From assembly GCF_002904295.1 (NCBI RefSeq), contig NZ_PPHG01000075.1, forward strand, positions 1 to 64,000: 64,000 bases of DNA. Reading direction: 5' to 3'. Both the position numbers and the translations under genes were made by a program. Of this stretch, positions 7,989 through 16,483 are shown one piece after another (the first letter of the stretch is position 1; the number at the start of each line of letters is the position of its first letter). Source of the stretch: Amycolatopsis sp. CA-128772 (lineage in GTDB: Bacteria; Actinomycetota; Actinomycetes; Mycobacteriales; Pseudonocardiaceae). The notes under the pieces were generated by a model that was not told the DNA's origin, did not search any database, and saw only the letters and a list, made by a program, of their open reading frames with translations.

Positions 7989-9026
7989 GTGCGACTCGGA
8001 CTGAATCTCGGCTACTGGGGCATGGGGAACGACCCCGCGCACCTGGCCCTGGCGAAACACGCGGAGGAGCTGGGGTACGCGGTCGTGTGGGCGGCGGAGG
8101 CCTACGGCTCGGACGCGGTGACCGTGCTGACCTGGATCGCGGCGCGGACGTCGCGGATCGACGTCGGCGCCGCCGTGCTGCAGATCCCGGCGCGCACCCC
8201 GGCGATGACCGCGATGACGGCCGCGACCCTGGACACGCTCTCGGGCGGGCGGTTCCGGCTCGGTCTGGGCGTGTCGGGCCCACAGGTGTCCGAGGGCTGG
8301 CACGGCGTGCGGTTCACCTCGCCGGTGAGCCGCACCCGCGAGTACGCCTCGATCGTGCGTTCGGCGTTGCGGCGGGAGCGGGTGCGGTTCGCGGGTGAGC
8401 ACTTCACGCTGCCGCTGCCGGACGGGCCCGGGAAGGCGCTGCGGATGACCGTCCGGCCGGCCCGTAAGCACGTCCCGCTGTACCTGGCCGCGATCGGGCC
8501 GAAGAACCTGGAGCTGACCGGGGAGATCGCCGACGGCTGGCTGCCGGTGTTCTTCTCGCCGGCCCACGCGGGGGAGCAGCTGGCCCACGTTCGGGCCGGT
8601 GCCGAGCGGGCCGGCCGTGGCCTGGACGGCTTCGACGTGGTCCCGTCGGTGCCGCTGGTGCCCGGGGACGACTGGCGGGCCTGCGCGGACGCCGTCCGCG
8701 GCTACGCCGCCCTCTACCTGGGCGGGATGGGGAGCAAGGAGAAGAACTTCTACAACCGGCTGGCGTGCCGGATGGGTTTCGCGGCCGAGGCCGCCGAAGT
8801 GCAGGAGAAGTACCTGGCCGGCGACCGGGCGGGGGCGATGGCGGCGGTGCCGCCGGAGTTCCTCGACGCGACGTCGCTGCTGGGTCCGAAGGAACGGATC
8901 GCGGAGAAGATGAAGGAATACGCCGAAGCCGGCGTGACGACCCTGTCGGTGTCGCCGTACTCGCCGGAGCCGGCCGCAGCGCTGCGCACCGCCGTCGAGG
9001 CGCTGGACCTGGCGGGGGTGGCCTGA
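7989..9026 (+). CDS. LLM class F420-dependent oxidoreductase
   Basis: 345 aa, luciferase-like TIM barrel using coenzyme F420 (the usual cofactor for actinobacterial members). Seen: LGLNLGYWGMGNDPAHLALAKHAEELGY at the first strand, VWAAEAYGSDAVT, the ISRIDVGAAVLQIPARTPAMTAM strand, SGGRFRLGLGVSGPQVSEGWHG and PLYLAAIGPKNLELTGEIADGWLP. Length fits the family. GTG 7989 is preceded by TAGGGT and no ribosome site. The substrate is not predictable. It ends two bases before uppP, so they probably share a transcript. Confidence 0.92.
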   Translation: MRLGLNLGYWGMGNDPAHLALAKHAEELGYAVVWAAEAYGSDAVTVLTWIAARTSRIDVGAAVLQIPARTPAMTAMTAATLDTLSGGRFRLGLGVSGPQVSEGWHGVRFTSPVSRTREYASIVRSALRRERVRFAGEHFTLPLPDGPGKALRMTVRPARKHVPLYLAAIGPKNLELTGEIADGWLPVFFSPAHAGEQLAHVRAGAERAGRGLDGFDVVPSVPLVPGDDWRACADAVRGYAALYLGGMGSKEKNFYNRLACRMGFAAEAAEVQEKYLAGDRAGAMAAVPPEFLDATSLLGPKERIAEKMKEYAEAGVTTLSVSPYSPEPAAALRTAVEALDLAGVA

Positions 9027-9027
9027 C

Positions 9028-9870
9028 GTGGGGTGGTTCGAAGCCCTGGTGCTCGGCCTGGTCCAGGGCCTGACCGAGTTCCTGCCGATTTCCTCGAGCG
9101 CGCACCTGCGGATCGTCGCGGCCCTCGCGGGCTGGGACGACCCGGGCGCGGCGTTCACCGCGGTCACCCAGATCGGCACCGAGCTGGCGGTGATCATCTA
9201 CTTCGGGCCGAAGATCGGGAAGATCCTGCGGGCCTGGTTCTTCTCGCTGTACAAGGCGGAGTGGCGCCGTGACCCGGACGCCCGGCTGGGCTGGCTGATC
9301 ATCGTCGGCTCGCTGCCGATCGTGGTGCTCGGGCTGCTGCTGCAGGACCAGATCGACAGCGCGTTCCGCGACCTGCGGATCACCGCGACCGTGCTGATCG
9401 TGTTCGGCGTGATCCTGCTGATCGCCGACCGGATCGGCAAGCAGGACCGGACGCTGGACGACCTGACCGTGCCGCACGGCCTGGGCTTCGGCTTCGCGCA
9501 GGCCCTGGCCCTGATCCCCGGCGTGTCCCGCTCGGGCGGCACCACGAGCGCGGGCCTGCTGCTGGGCTACACGCGGGCGGAGGCGGCGGAGTACTCGTTC
9601 CTGCTGGCGCTGCCGGCGGTGTTCGGGTCGGGCGTGTACAAGCTCAAGGACATCGGCTCGGGGAACGTGCCGGCCCAGTGGGGCCCGACGATCCTGGCCA
9701 CGCTGGTCGCCTTCGGGGTCGGGTACGCGGTGATCGCGTGGCTGATGGCCTACATCAAGAAGCGCAGCTTCGTGCCGTTCGTGGTCTACCGGCTGGTGCT
9801 CGGCGTGCTGCTGTACGTGCTGATCTTCAGCGGCGTGCTGGACCCGAACGCCGGGCCCGTCGGGCACTGA
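9028..9870 (+). CDS. uppP: Undecaprenyl-diphosphatase UppP
   Basis: 280 aa integral membrane phosphatase that recycles undecaprenyl pyrophosphate to the monophosphate carrier for cell-wall synthesis; it is the BacA bacitracin-resistance enzyme. Both signatures are present: GLVQGLTEFLPISSSAHL (residues ~10-27, catalytic Glu and Ser) and PGVSRSGGT (~164-172, catalytic Arg). About eight membrane segments alternate with short loops. The GTG start is two bases past the preceding stop. The histidine phosphatase follows 24 bases downstream with its own TAGGGT box. This gene pair is conserved across actinobacteria. Confidence 0.96.
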   Translation: MGWFEALVLGLVQGLTEFLPISSSAHLRIVAALAGWDDPGAAFTAVTQIGTELAVIIYFGPKIGKILRAWFFSLYKAEWRRDPDARLGWLIIVGSLPIVVLGLLLQDQIDSAFRDLRITATVLIVFGVILLIADRIGKQDRTLDDLTVPHGLGFGFAQALALIPGVSRSGGTTSAGLLLGYTRAEAAEYSFLLALPAVFGSGVYKLKDIGSGNVPAQWGPTILATLVAFGVGYAVIAWLMAYIKKRSFVPFVVYRLVLGVLLYVLIFSGVLDPNAGPVGH

Positions 9871-9881
9871 TCGCGGCCACG

Positions 9882-9887
9882 TAGGGT
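9882..9887 (+). promoter_or_regulatory. Leaderless -10 for histidine phosphatase
   Basis: TAGGGT followed by seven bases and GTG 9895. Confidence 0.5.
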
Positions 9888-9894
9888 GGGGGCC

Positions 9895-10599
9895 GTGAGT
9901 ACGGTCATTCTGCTCCGGCACGGCAAGTCGACGGCCAACGGCTCCGGCGTCCTGGCCGGGCGGTCCCCGAAGGTGAACCTCGACGACACCGGCCGCGGGC
10001 AGGCGGAGAAGCTCGTCGGACGGCTCGACGGCGTGCCCCTCGCGGGGCTCGTGGTCTCGCCGATGCTGCGGTGCAAGCAGACCGTCGGCCCCCTGGCGGC
10101 GGCCAGGGGGCTCGACAAGGTCGTCGAGCCCGGGCTGTCCGAAGTGGACTACGGCGACTGGACGGGCCGGGAGCTCAAGCACCTCGCCAAGGAACCGCTC
10201 TGGCGGGTCGTGCAGGCGCACGCCTCCGCGGCGGTCTTCCCCGGTGGCGAAGGGCTCGCGGCGATGCAGGCGCGGTCGGTGGCCGCCGTCCGCGCGCACG
10301 ACCGGCGGATCGCCGCCGAGCACGGCGACCACGCCGTCTGGCTGCTGTGCAGCCACGGCGACGTGATCAAGTCCATCCTCGCCGACGCACTCGGCCAGCA
10401 CCTCGACGCCTTCCAGCGGATCGTCGTCGACCCGGCGTCGATCTCGGTCGTGCGCTACACCGAGACGCGGCCGTTCGTCATGCGGGTCAACGACCACGGC
10501 GGCGACCTCCACGGGATCGTGCCCCCGGAGCCCAAGCCCCAGCGCGGGAAGAAGGCGGCGGACAGCGACGCCGTCGTGGGTGGCAGCACGGGCCGGTGA
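9895..10599 (+). CDS. Histidine phosphatase (MSMEG_4193-type)
   Basis: 234 aa phosphoglycerate-mutase-like hydrolase. Catalytic features: LLRHGKSTAN (phosphohistidine), SPMLRCKQT, the acidic EVDYGDWTGRELKHL, and CSHGDVIKS with the second His. It matches the actinobacterial subfamily labelled MSMEG_4193 phosphomutase, which from memory accompanies uppP, DUF3090 and SCO1664 genes. GTG 9895 is leaderless by the TAGGGT rule. The C-terminus ends in a Lys-rich, probably disordered tail (PEPKPQRGKKAADSD). The physiological substrate is not known to me. Confidence 0.9.
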   Translation: MSTVILLRHGKSTANGSGVLAGRSPKVNLDDTGRGQAEKLVGRLDGVPLAGLVVSPMLRCKQTVGPLAAARGLDKVVEPGLSEVDYGDWTGRELKHLAKEPLWRVVQAHASAAVFPGGEGLAAMQARSVAAVRAHDRRIAAEHGDHAVWLLCSHGDVIKSILADALGQHLDAFQRIVVDPASISVVRYTETRPFVMRVNDHGGDLHGIVPPEPKPQRGKKAADSDAVVGGSTGR

Positions 10600-10621
10600 C
10601 CCCGGCCACCTCCGGAAAGCG

Positions 10622-10652
10622 CTGACATCCGCACAGGTGGACCACGTAGGGT
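10622..10652 (+). promoter_or_regulatory. Promoter of M3 peptidase gene (leadered)
   Basis: CTGACA (10622-10627), a 19-base spacer and TAGGGT (10647-10652). The start at 10695 is ~42 bases further with AGGAG nine bases before it, so this transcript has a conventional leader, unlike most genes nearby. Confidence 0.45.
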
Positions 10653-10694
10653 GGCGGGACCGAGTGTGTCTGTCCCCGACCAGGAGCCTGCCCG

Positions 10695-12749
10695 ATGATT
10701 TCGCCGGACAACCCGTTCGCCGCACCCAGCGAGCTGCCCTACGCCCTGCCGCCCTTCGACCGGATCTCCGACGAGCACTACCGGCCCGCGCTCGAGGCCG
10801 GGCTGGCCGAGCACGCGGCGGAGATCGAGCAGATCGCGGCGCAGGACGCCGAGCCGACGTTCGAGAACACTATCGTGGCCCTCGAACGCGCCGGTGAGCT
10901 GCTGGGCCGGGTGGCGAGCGTGTTCTACAACCTGGCCGGCTCCAACAGCACCGACGAGATCCAGGCCATCCAGGCGGAGTTCGCGCCGAAGCTGGCCGCC
11001 CACCACGACGCGATCCACCTGAACCCGCAGCTGTTCGCCCGGATCGACGCGCTGCACGCGCGGCGGGACGAGCTCGGCCTGGACGAGGAGTCGCGGCGGC
11101 TGCTGGAGCGGCGGCACACCGACTTCAGCCGGGCCGGCGCCGGGCTCGGTGAAGCCGAGCAGGCCCGGCTGCGCGAGCTCAACGAGCAGCTGTCCACCCT
11201 GCAGACGAAGTTCCAGCAGAACCTGCTCAAGGACACCAACGACCTGGCCGTCGTCATCGCCGACCGCGCCGAGCTCGACGGCTTCGGCGAAGGCGCGATC
11301 GCCACCGCGGCCGAAGCGGCGGCCGCCCGCGGCGAGGACGGCAAGTACGTGCTCACGCTGAGCCTGCCGACCAGCCAGGCGTCACCGCTGGAGACCCTGC
11401 GCGATCGCGACGTGCGGGAGCGGATCCACGCCGCGTCGATGGCGCGGGGCAACCGCGGCAACGACTACGACAACAACACCGTCGTCGCCGAGATCGTGCG
11501 GCTGCGCGCGGAACGGGCCGTGCTGCTCGGCTACCCGCACCACGCGGCGTACGTCATCGCGGACGAGACGGCGAAGACCGCCGAGGCCGCCGCCGGGCTC
11601 CTGGAGCGGCTGGCGCCCGCCGCGGTCGCGAACGCCCGCGCCGAAGCCGCGGAGCTGCAGCAGCTGCTGGAGGCCGACGTGCCGGGCGCGAAGCTGCGGC
11701 CGTCGGACTGGCCGTACTACGCCGCCCAGGTCCGCCGTGAGCGGTTCGACGTCGACACCGAGGCGCTGCGGCCGTACTTCGAGGCCGACCGGGTGTACCT
11801 CGACGGCGTCTTCTTCGCCGCGACGAAACTGTACGGCCTGACCTTCACCGAGCGCGACGACCTGCCGAAGTACCACCCGGAGGTCCGGACCTTCGAGGTC
11901 TTCGACGCCGACGGCACCCCGCTGGGCCTGTACCTGCTCGACCTGTACACCCGCGACGCCAAGCGCGGTGGCGCCTGGATGAACACCTTCGTCGACCAGT
12001 CCGAGCTGCTCGGCCGCAAGACGGTCGTGGTCAACGTGCTGAACGTGAACAAGCCGCCGGCGGGGGAGCCGACCCTGCTGACCTTCGACGAGGTCGTCAC
12101 CGCGTTCCACGAGTTCGGCCACGCCCTGCACGCGCTGGTCTCGGCGGTCCGCTACCCGACGTTCTCCGGTACCAACGTGCCGCGCGACTTCGTCGAATAC
12201 CCGTCCCAGGTCAACGAAATGTGGATGCTGTGGCCGGAAGTCCTGGCCCACTACGCGAAGCACCACGTGACGGGGGAGGCGCTGCCACAGGAGCAGGTCG
12301 ACAAGCTCCTCGCGGCCCAGCAGTACGGCGAAGGGTTCGCCACGACCGAGTACCTCGCGGCGTCCCTGCTCGACCAGGCCTGGCACCGCCTCGGCGTCGA
12401 CGACCGCGTGGGGGAGGTGCAGTCGTTCGAGGCGGAGGCCCTGGTGAAGGCCGGCGTGGCCGTGGACGCCATCCCGCCGCGCTACCGCACGACGTACTTC
12501 GCCCACATCTTCAGCGGTGGCTACAGCGCCGGCTACTACTCCTACATCTGGAGCGAAGTCCTGGACGCCGACACCGTCCAGTGGTTCCGGGAGAGCGGGG
12601 GACTGACCCGCGAGAACGGCGACCACTTCCGCAGCACCCTGCTCGGCCGTGGCGGCTCCGTCGACCCGATGGACGCCTTCCGGGCCTTCCGCGGCCGCGA
12701 CCCCGAGATAGACCCGCTGCTGACCCGCCGCGGGCTCAACGGCGCCTGA
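10695..12749 (+). CDS. M3 family oligopeptidase (Dcp/thimet type)
   Basis: 684 aa zinc metallopeptidase that cleaves short oligopeptides in the cytosol. The zinc site is FHEFGHALHAL with His472-Glu-x-x-His476, followed by PSQVNEMW, which supplies the downstream Glu ligand. The long N-terminal helical half (INPFA-like start, PTFENTIVALERAGELL, YAPKLAAHHDAI-type) and the C-terminal HIFSGGYSAGYYSYIWSEV are typical of peptidyl-dipeptidase Dcp and oligopeptidase A. Length is normal and there is no signal peptide. AGGAG precedes the ATG. A strong hairpin follows. Confidence 0.95.
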   Translation: MISPDNPFAAPSELPYALPPFDRISDEHYRPALEAGLAEHAAEIEQIAAQDAEPTFENTIVALERAGELLGRVASVFYNLAGSNSTDEIQAIQAEFAPKLAAHHDAIHLNPQLFARIDALHARRDELGLDEESRRLLERRHTDFSRAGAGLGEAEQARLRELNEQLSTLQTKFQQNLLKDTNDLAVVIADRAELDGFGEGAIATAAEAAAARGEDGKYVLTLSLPTSQASPLETLRDRDVRERIHAASMARGNRGNDYDNNTVVAEIVRLRAERAVLLGYPHHAAYVIADETAKTAEAAAGLLERLAPAAVANARAEAAELQQLLEADVPGAKLRPSDWPYYAAQVRRERFDVDTEALRPYFEADRVYLDGVFFAATKLYGLTFTERDDLPKYHPEVRTFEVFDADGTPLGLYLLDLYTRDAKRGGAWMNTFVDQSELLGRKTVVVNVLNVNKPPAGEPTLLTFDEVVTAFHEFGHALHALVSAVRYPTFSGTNVPRDFVEYPSQVNEMWMLWPEVLAHYAKHHVTGEALPQEQVDKLLAAQQYGEGFATTEYLAASLLDQAWHRLGVDDRVGEVQSFEAEALVKAGVAVDAIPPRYRTTYFAHIFSGGYSAGYYSYIWSEVLDADTVQWFRESGGLTRENGDHFRSTLLGRGGSVDPMDAFRAFRGRDPEIDPLLTRRGLNGA

Positions 12750-12774
12750 TCTCCTTCATCTGTATAACGACCTA

Positions 12775-12812
12775 TACTGCGGGGCTGGTTTTTTAGAACC
12801 AGCCCCGCAGTA
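12775..12812. terminator. Bidirectional hairpin terminator
   Basis: Perfect 16-base-pair stem (arms begin TACTGCGGGG and end CCCCGCAGTA) with loop TTTTAG, placed between the convergent M3 peptidase and SGNH hydrolase genes. Confidence 0.85.
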
Positions 12813-12850
12813 CCACTTGCCCAAAACCCGCAAAGACCTCGGGGACCGCC

Positions 12851-13531
12851 TCAGGCCACCAGGTCGAGCCAAGCTTCCGCGAGTGCGCGGTGGCCGGCCG
12901 AAGTGAGGTGCACGCCGTCTTCCGACCAGCGTTCCGGCCGGTCCGACGTGGACAGTCCGGTGAAGAGGGTGTCGGCGGTGAGCAGTTCGGCGTGGTACTC
13001 GGCCGCGAGGTCCCGCACGGCACGGATCTTCGGGTCGAGGCCGGTACGCCAGGCTCGCCGGGTGTCTTCGCCGACGACGACTTCGGCGGCCTCGCCGTCG
13101 CGGTGGATGCCGGCCGTGATGTCGCCGCGGACCGGCACGAGGAACGGTTCGATGAGGACGAGCTCGGTGCCCGCTTCGGCGAGCGGGGCCAGCAGGCGGT
13201 GGTAGTTCGCGGTGAACTCGGCTGCGGAGATTTCGCGGGCCGCGGGGTCGAAGGTGTGCTGTCCGTTGTCGTTGACGCCGACGAGAACGGACACGACGTC
13301 GGGGTGGGCGTCGAGGACGTCGGTTTGCCAGCGGGCCTGGAGGTCTTCGGTGGTGTCTCCGGCGTGGGCGGCGTTGATCCAGGTCAGCGGCCGTTCGGGG
13401 TGGCGGAAGCACCATTCGCCCGCGACGAGCAGGGGGTAGCCGCAGCGGTCTTCGCCGTCGGGGCGCCAGAGGTCGGTGATGGAGTCGCCGGTGAACAGCA
13501 CCGTGCTGTGGGGCTTGAGGGTGATCGTCAT
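12851..13531 (-). CDS. SGNH/GDSL-family hydrolase
   Basis: 226 aa serine esterase of the SGNH fold without signal peptide. Block I is LFTGDSITDLW (catalytic Ser), block II INAAHAGDTTEDL (oxyanion Gly), block III VLVGVNDNG (oxyanion Asn), block V WSEDGVHLTSAGH (catalytic Asp and His). Sequence around the blocks resembles carbohydrate or rhamnogalacturonan acetylesterase-like members, but the acyl substrate cannot be assigned. It stands alone between a terminator hairpin and a second hairpin that separates it from clpP. Confidence 0.9.
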   Translation of the reverse strand: MTITLKPHSTVLFTGDSITDLWRPDGEDRCGYPLLVAGEWCFRHPERPLTWINAAHAGDTTEDLQARWQTDVLDAHPDVVSVLVGVNDNGQHTFDPAAREISAAEFTANYHRLLAPLAEAGTELVLIEPFLVPVRGDITAGIHRDGEAAEVVVGEDTRRAWRTGLDPKIRAVRDLAAEYHAELLTADTLFTGLSTSDRPERWSEDGVHLTSAGHRALAEAWLDLVA

Positions 13532-13555
13532 GGGTCGAGCGTGGTGGGTGCGGCT

Positions 13556-13601
13556 GGCGGGGAACGCACGCCGGGCTGGCAGCCGGCTGGCATTCCCCGC
13601 C
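13556..13601 (-). terminator. Imperfect hairpin downstream of clpP
   Basis: Outer arms GGCGGGGAACGC (13556-13567) and GCATTCCCCGCC (13590-13601) pair with one mismatch, and the inner part can fold further on GGCTGGC/AGCC repeats. It lies eight bases past the clpP stop. Confidence 0.55.
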
Positions 13602-13609
13602 GCGGGGTG

Positions 13610-14209
13610 TCAGGCCGTGGCGGCTCGCTCGCGGGCGACGATGCGGTCGACGAAGCCGTAGGAGAGGGCTTCGTCGGCGTCGAACCAGCGGTCGCGGTCG
13701 GCGTCCGCGGTGATGCGCTCGACGGTCTGGCCGGTCTGGCGGGCGGTGATTTCGGCGATGCGGCGCTTCATCCGGCCGAAGACTTCGGCCTGGATGGCGA
13801 TGTCGGTGGCGGCGCCGCCGATGCCGGCCGAGGGCTGGTGCATGACGATCCGGGTGTTGGGCAGCAGGTAGCGCTTGCCGGGGGTGCCGGAGGAGAGCAG
13901 GAACTGGCCCATGGAGGCGACGAAGCCGAGGCCGTAGGTGGCGACGTCGGGCTGGACGAGTTGCATGGTGTCGTAGATGGCCATGCCCGCGGTGACCGAG
14001 CCGCCGGGTGAGTTGATGTAGAAGGTGATGTCCTTCGCCGGGTCGTCGGCGGCGAGCAGGAGGAGCTGGGCGACGATGCGGTTGGCGACTTCGTCGTTCA
14101 CCTCGGAGCCGAGGAAGACGATCCGGTCGCGCAGGAGCTGGTGGTACACCGATTCGTCGGGGTTCTGGGTGGCGGTGGCGTGCATGTCGGGTACGGCGAG
14201 AAGGGTCAT
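13610..14209 (-). CDS. clpP: Solitary ATP-dependent Clp protease proteolytic subunit
   Basis: 199 aa ClpP-fold serine protease. Catalytic Ser99 is in YGLGFVASMGQFLL, His124 in RIVMHQPS, and the Asp is in the ADADRDRWF segment. NSPGGSVTAGMAIYD is the conserved early motif. No clpX, clpC or second clpP lies nearby, unlike the clpP1P2-clpX operon of actinobacteria, so this is probably an extra paralogue. FVASMGQFLLSSG replaces the more common QAASMGAFLL, a small drift near the active site. The ATG is six bases behind TACGGT, implying a leaderless message. Confidence 0.93.
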   Translation of the reverse strand: MTLLAVPDMHATATQNPDESVYHQLLRDRIVFLGSEVNDEVANRIVAQLLLLAADDPAKDITFYINSPGGSVTAGMAIYDTMQLVQPDVATYGLGFVASMGQFLLSSGTPGKRYLLPNTRIVMHQPSAGIGGAATDIAIQAEVFGRMKRRIAEITARQTGQTVERITADADRDRWFDADEALSYGFVDRIVARERAATA

Positions 14210-14215
14210 GGCCTG

Positions 14216-14221
14216 ACCGTA
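14216..14221 (-). promoter_or_regulatory. Leaderless -10 for clpP
   Basis: TACGGT on the minus strand, six bases before ATG 14209. Confidence 0.5.
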
Positions 14222-14284
14222 GGGCGCAAGATCGGGTTCGCGGTGGTGGTTTCGCTGTGGGCGTGCGGTGTTCGCCGGACGCGA

Positions 14285-14318
14285 AAGGGGCCGCTGTCCT
14301 GCCGGACGGCGGCCCCTT
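14285..14318 (-). terminator. Terminator of mdh
   Basis: A ten-pair stem (AAGGGGCCGC / GCGGCCCCTT) extended by an inner GTCC/GGAC; on the minus strand it is followed by a short T run. It begins 14 bases past the mdh stop. Confidence 0.75.
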
Positions 14319-14332
14319 CGTGGTGCGGTGGC

Positions 14333-15319
14333 TCAGATGAGGCCGAGCTTCTGCACGGTGTCGCGTTCCTCGACGAGCTCGTTGACGGAGGCGTCGATGC
14401 GGGTGCGGGAGAAGTCGTCGATCTCGAGGCCCTGGACGATTTTGTACTGGCCGTTCTCGGCGGTGACCGGGAAGGACGAGATGAGGCCTTCGGGGACGCC
14501 GTAGGAGCCGTCGGAGGCGACGGCGGCGGAGGTCCAGTCGCCGGCCGGGGTGCCGTTGACCCAGGTGTACACGTGGTCGATGGCGGCGGAGGCGGCCGAG
14601 GCGGCGGAGGAGAGGCCGCGGGCTTCGATGATGGCGGCGCCGCGCTTGGCGACAGTGGGGATGAAGTCGTTTTCGAGCCAGGCCTGGTCGACGGCGCCGG
14701 TGATGCTCTTGCCGCCGAATTCGGCGTGCTGGACCGAGGGGTACTGGGTGGCGGAGTGGTTGCCCCAGATGGCGACCTTCTTGAGGTCGGTGACCGGGAC
14801 GCCGAGCTTCTTGGCGAGCTGGGCGAGGGCGCGGTTGTGGTCGAGGCGGGTCATCGCGGTGAAGCGCTCGGCGGGCACGTCGGGGGCGTGGGAGCGGGCG
14901 ATGAGGGCGTTGGTGTTGGCGGGGTTGCCGACGACGAGGACCTTGATGTCGTCGGCGGCGCCGGCGTTGATGGCTTCACCCTGGGGCTTGAAGATGCCGC
15001 CGTTGGCTTCGAGGAGGTCGCCGCGCTCCATGCCCTTGCTGCGGGGGCGGGCGCCGACGAGGAGGGCGATGTTGGTGCCTTCGAAGGCCTGCTTGGGGTC
15101 GTCGAAGATGTCGATGCCGGCCAGGAGTCCGAACGCGCCGTCGTCGAGCTCCATGGCGGTGCCCTCGGCCGCCTTGACCGCCTGCGGGATCTCGAGGAGC
15201 CGCAGCCTCACCGGGACGTCCTGGCCGAGGAGCTGACCGGACGCGATGCGGAAGAGCAGCGCGTAGCCGATCTGGCCGGCGGCGCCGGTGACGGTCACGT
15301 TGACTGGGGCTTGGGTCAT
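14333..15319 (-). CDS. mdh: Malate dehydrogenase
   Basis: 328 aa NAD-dependent TCA-cycle enzyme (malate to oxaloacetate). Seen: VTGAAGQIGYALLFRIASG (nucleotide-binding loop), the substrate Arg segment LVGARPRSKGMERGDLLEANG, VVGNPANTNA, TRLDHNRALAQLA, and IWGNHSATQYPSV with the catalytic His. This is the cytosolic-type MDH of actinobacteria. GGAG sits eight bases before the ATG and TAGGCT at 15366-15361 is a likely -10, so this message has a leader of about 35 bases. A hairpin follows the stop. Confidence 0.97.
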   Translation of the reverse strand: MTQAPVNVTVTGAAGQIGYALLFRIASGQLLGQDVPVRLRLLEIPQAVKAAEGTAMELDDGAFGLLAGIDIFDDPKQAFEGTNIALLVGARPRSKGMERGDLLEANGGIFKPQGEAINAGAADDIKVLVVGNPANTNALIARSHAPDVPAERFTAMTRLDHNRALAQLAKKLGVPVTDLKKVAIWGNHSATQYPSVQHAEFGGKSITGAVDQAWLENDFIPTVAKRGAAIIEARGLSSAASAASAAIDHVYTWVNGTPAGDWTSAAVASDGSYGVPEGLISSFPVTAENGQYKIVQGLEIDDFSRTRIDASVNELVEERDTVQKLGLI

Positions 15320-15787
15320 TGCGGTTCTCCAGCTTGAGACGACTTTGGCTAGTGCTTGGGAGCCTATCCCTCCCGGGCGTTGCCGGTCGGGTGCGTCCAG
15401 TCACTGTTGTGAGGATCGCTTTCCTGGCCGCCTGCAGGTTGGTTGGGGGTGGGTTCGTCGGAAAGGTACGGTTCGTCCCGTTGAGGTAAGTTTCATGATC
15501 GACGCCGGGTGGGCTCGATCGCGCCGCCGGCCGGGGCGGGGTGAAACGATCAAGCCCGGACGTCGCGGGGTGATCGCGGACGGCGGGCAGCGGTCCGGGG
15601 GTGCGAAATCGTTTTCCGGTCCAATTCATTCGTGCCTCGCGAGAATGTCGGTCCAAAATTATCGGCATACCGCGTGGCGGGACGGCTACTGCGCGTTGCT
15701 CCGTTCAGCGGGGTTTGCTTCCATGATCCTTTCGCTACCATGGTCGGCGCCCCCGTCCCCAATTCGAATGTATTGGGAAGGATTCCG
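15320..15787. other. 468-base intergenic region, mdh / DUF4360
   Basis: No convincing gene. On the minus strand the mdh promoter uses TAGGCT (15366-15361). On the plus strand TTGCTT (15715-15720) and TACCAT (15736-15741), 15 bases apart, could drive the secreted protein, leaving a ~40-base leader with an AAGGA site. The right half is visibly richer in A/T than the surroundings. Confidence 0.5.
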
Positions 15788-16417
15788 ATGCTGTCTGCGG
15801 TCGTTGCTGCCGTAATGGCGCTCTCCTCTGTGGTCGCCCCGCATTCGTGGAACACTCCGCCGCCGCCCGACAAAATCGTCATCGACGTCGTCAACGCCAT
15901 CGGCACCGGCTGTCCGACGGGCACGTCCGCGGTGGCGGTTTCGCAGGACAACACGGCGTTCACCGTGACCTACAGCGCCTACACGGCGTTGGTCGGGGTC
16001 GGCGCCGGACCGCTGGACGCGCGGAAGAACTGTCAGATCGGCCTGCGGGTGCACGTGCCGCAGGGCTTCACCTACGGAATCGCGCAGGCCGACTACCGCG
16101 GGTTCGCGCACCTGGAAAAGGGTGCGACCGGCCTGGAAAGAGCGAACTACTATTTCCAGGGTAATTCACCGACCGCGTACATCCAGCATCCGCTGGCCGG
16201 GCCGTTCGAAGACGACTGGCATTTCACCGATTCGACGGAGGTCGGCGCCATCGTGTTCAAGCCGTGCGGCGAGGAGCGCAATCTGAACATCAACACGGAA
16301 TTGCGGGCCGCGGCCGGGACGTCGGATCCGAAGAAGACGACGAGCTACGTCACGATGGACTCGACCGACGGCAGCATCACCACGGTGTACCACTTCGCGT
16401 GGCTCGTGTGCCCGTGA
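15788..16417 (+). CDS. Secreted DUF4360 protein
   Basis: 209 aa. Residues ~1-18 (MLSAVVAAVMALSSVVAP) form a short Sec signal peptide. The mature part matches my memory of DUF4360: an early Cys in GTGCPTGTSAVAVSQDNTAFTVTYSAY, NCQIGLRVHVPQGFTYGIAQADYRGFAHLEKGA, and late Cys in FKPCGEERNLNINTELR and WLVCP. The spacing suggests two disulfides in a beta-sandwich. Function is unknown; relatives are secreted proteins of actinobacteria and fungi. ATG 15788 has AAGGA five bases before it; an upstream in-frame ATG (15740) would spoil the signal peptide. A hairpin follows. Confidence 0.8.
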   Translation: MLSAVVAAVMALSSVVAPHSWNTPPPPDKIVIDVVNAIGTGCPTGTSAVAVSQDNTAFTVTYSAYTALVGVGAGPLDARKNCQIGLRVHVPQGFTYGIAQADYRGFAHLEKGATGLERANYYFQGNSPTAYIQHPLAGPFEDDWHFTDSTEVGAIVFKPCGEERNLNINTELRAAAGTSDPKKTTSYVTMDSTDGSITTVYHFAWLVCP

Positions 16418-16444
16418 TCGGCTCCGGGTGACCGGAGGTCCAGA

Positions 16445-16476
16445 GGGGCGGCGCGGCGGGAAAGCTGCGCCGCCCC
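16445..16476. terminator. Bidirectional hairpin terminator
   Basis: Stem GGGGCGGCGC / GCGCCGCCCC, extendable inward, with a small loop, between the convergent DUF4360 and FUSC genes. Confidence 0.75.
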
Positions 16477-16483
16477 GGGCCGG

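Noticed and set aside
12749..12850. A tRNA or small RNA in the A/T-rich spacer after the M3 peptidase gene.
   Set aside because: The region is explained by one perfect 16-pair hairpin; there is no cloverleaf or CCA-end pattern.
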